Shown: piece after piece, positions 5,788-6,431 of the stretch
Position numbering within the stretch: position 1 is the stretch's first letter
How the letters are laid out: every line of letters begins with the position of its first letter
Source: JBHJHK01 sp050330975
Lineage (GTDB): Bacteria > Pseudomonadota > Gammaproteobacteria > Competibacterales > Competibacteraceae
DNA length: 6,431 nt
Assembly: GCA_050330975.1 (NCBI GenBank)
Contig: JBHJHK010000338.1
Span: 1 to 6,431 of the forward strand
Direction of reading: 5' to 3'
Notes under the pieces: model-generated
The model's input: only the letters and a program-made list of their open reading frames with translations
What the model was told of the DNA's origin: nothing
Databases searched by the model: none
Translations under genes and position numbers: made by a program

Positions 5788-6431
5788 GGGCAGCAGGGCC
5801 ACCCGATTAGGGTCCCGGGGGGGGCGGTGGTGAGCACCTCGGCCCCGGTCTCCGTCAGCTGCACGGCGTTGGAGATAAAATAGTCGACGCAATCGGTGTT
5901 GGTAAACCAGGAGTGGGCGTGGAGGGTCATCCCCACCTGTAGAGGCCACGTCGCGTCGGGGGCGAGGCTCGTGACCATGCTGCCCCCCGTCCAGCTGGGG
6001 GGAAAACCAATGCCCACCAAATAGCCGCAGTGTTGACGGCCGTAGTCTTTGAGGCCCGCGGCCCGGGCCACGTCCCGCCAGGCGGCGTAGACCTCGCCGG
6101 CCGCCACCCCCGGGGCCAGGGCGGCACAGATGGCCGCCATGCCGTCCATGGCCAACTGGGCGGCGGCCTCGGCCCCCTTTGGGGCGTGGTCCACGTACAC
6201 CAGCCGCCCCATGGGGGCCTGGTATTTGCGATGGGCGGCGGCGAGCTCCAGAAATACCCCATCCCCCGGCCGGAACACGTCGCCCCGCCAGGTGGTGTGT
6301 TCCTCCCCCAGGCGGGAGGTGGGACGAATAAAGGGACCAAAACCGGGGTATTCGCTGCCGGCTTTGATCATAGCCCGGTGGCACTCCCCAGCCACTTCCC
6401 AGTCGCTCACCCCGGGGCCGAGGGCGGCGAT
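5775..6431 (-). CDS. M24-fold creatinase/ectoine-hydrolase-like protein, 5' end outside the window
   Basis: The last 218 residues of a 'pita-bread'-fold protein; the usual full length is near 400, so the N-terminal domain lies beyond the window. GTG 6410 is internal: in-frame IAALGPGVSDWEVAGE upstream of it matches the family. Recognisable segments are AGSEYPGFGPFIRP, GDGVFLELAAAHRKYQAPMGRLVYV, LAPGVAAGEVYAAWRDVARAAGL, HCGYLVGIGFPPSW and VQLTETGAEVLT. Most metal ligands of M24 aminopeptidases are replaced: the two Asp become Glu and Pro, the GHGIG His becomes Tyr, and the last Glu falls on Ser/Asn. This argues against a metallopeptidase and for a creatinase- or ectoine-hydrolase-type reaction on a small nitrogen compound. 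The final dozen residues (GTLIGWPCCPWFV) after a run of eight C look non-conserved. It is first in an operon with the small partner and the amidase. Substrate unknown. Confidence 0.85.
   Translation of the reverse strand: MAALGPGVSDWEVAGECHRAMIKAGSEYPGFGPFIRPTSRLGEEHTTWRGDVFRPGDGVFLELAAAHRKYQAPMGRLVYVDHAPKGAEAAAQLAMDGMAAICAALAPGVAAGEVYAAWRDVARAAGLKDYGRQHCGYLVGIGFPPSWTGGSMVTSLAPDATWPLQVGMTLHAHSWFTNTDCVDYFISNAVQLTETGAEVLTTAPPGTLIGWPCCPWFV

Noticed and set aside
5572..6384. 270-aa open frame on the minus strand as one gene
   Set aside because: Its first 190 or so residues are an Arg/Gly/Pro-rich shadow of the M24 gene; only the last 71 codons, after the M24 stop, look real and are listed separately.
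5775..6431. M24 protein as an Xaa-Pro aminopeptidase
   Set aside because: At least four of the five metal ligands are replaced, and the GYLVGIGFPPSW motif is of the creatinase/ectoine-hydrolase type.

Overview
The window is GC-rich, densely packed bacterial DNA, with very frequent CCC and GGG runs inside genes. It carries six complete protein genes, one newly resolved small gene, and two genes cut by the window edges. The DapE-type lysine pathway, GTG/TTG starts and gene families fit a high-GC proteobacterium, perhaps a gammaproteobacterium. That is inference: no rRNA or tRNA gene is present to fix the taxon.

Layout. Positions 2-1096 (+) hold the 3' part of dapE (lysine/diaminopimelate synthesis). 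A 133-bp gap with a 10-bp perfect palindrome precedes a compact two-gene cassette (1230-1981, +): a small acidic protein of no recognised family, then a VapC/FitB-like PIN-domain ribonuclease overlapping it by 4 bp, so probably a toxin-antitoxin pair. Convergent to it lies a 98-aa MTH1187/YqgV-family thiamine-binding protein (1994-2290, -). The gap 2291-2436 contains an almost perfect tandem 15-bp repeat that may overlap a promoter for the next operon.

At 2437-4097 (+) a metallophosphoesterase gene and an Sfp-type 4'-phosphopantetheinyl transferase gene overlap by ATGA. Order, overlap and C-terminal motifs recall the mycobacterial pptH-pptT pair, in which the first protein removes the phosphopantetheine arm from carrier proteins and the second adds it. 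This is the most interesting candidate system in the window.

At 4146-6431 the minus strand carries an apparent operon, read from the right edge leftward. It encodes a creatinase/ectoine-hydrolase-like M24 protein (5' end outside the window) lacking most metal ligands of M24 peptidases, a 71-aa protein resembling GatC/AtzG-type amidase partners, and an amidase-signature enzyme with an intact Lys-Ser-Ser triad. They may form a catabolic route for an amide- or amidine-containing compound of unknown identity.

No CRISPR array, tRNA, rRNA, insertion sequence or replication origin was seen. No gene-free stretch exceeds 150 bp.
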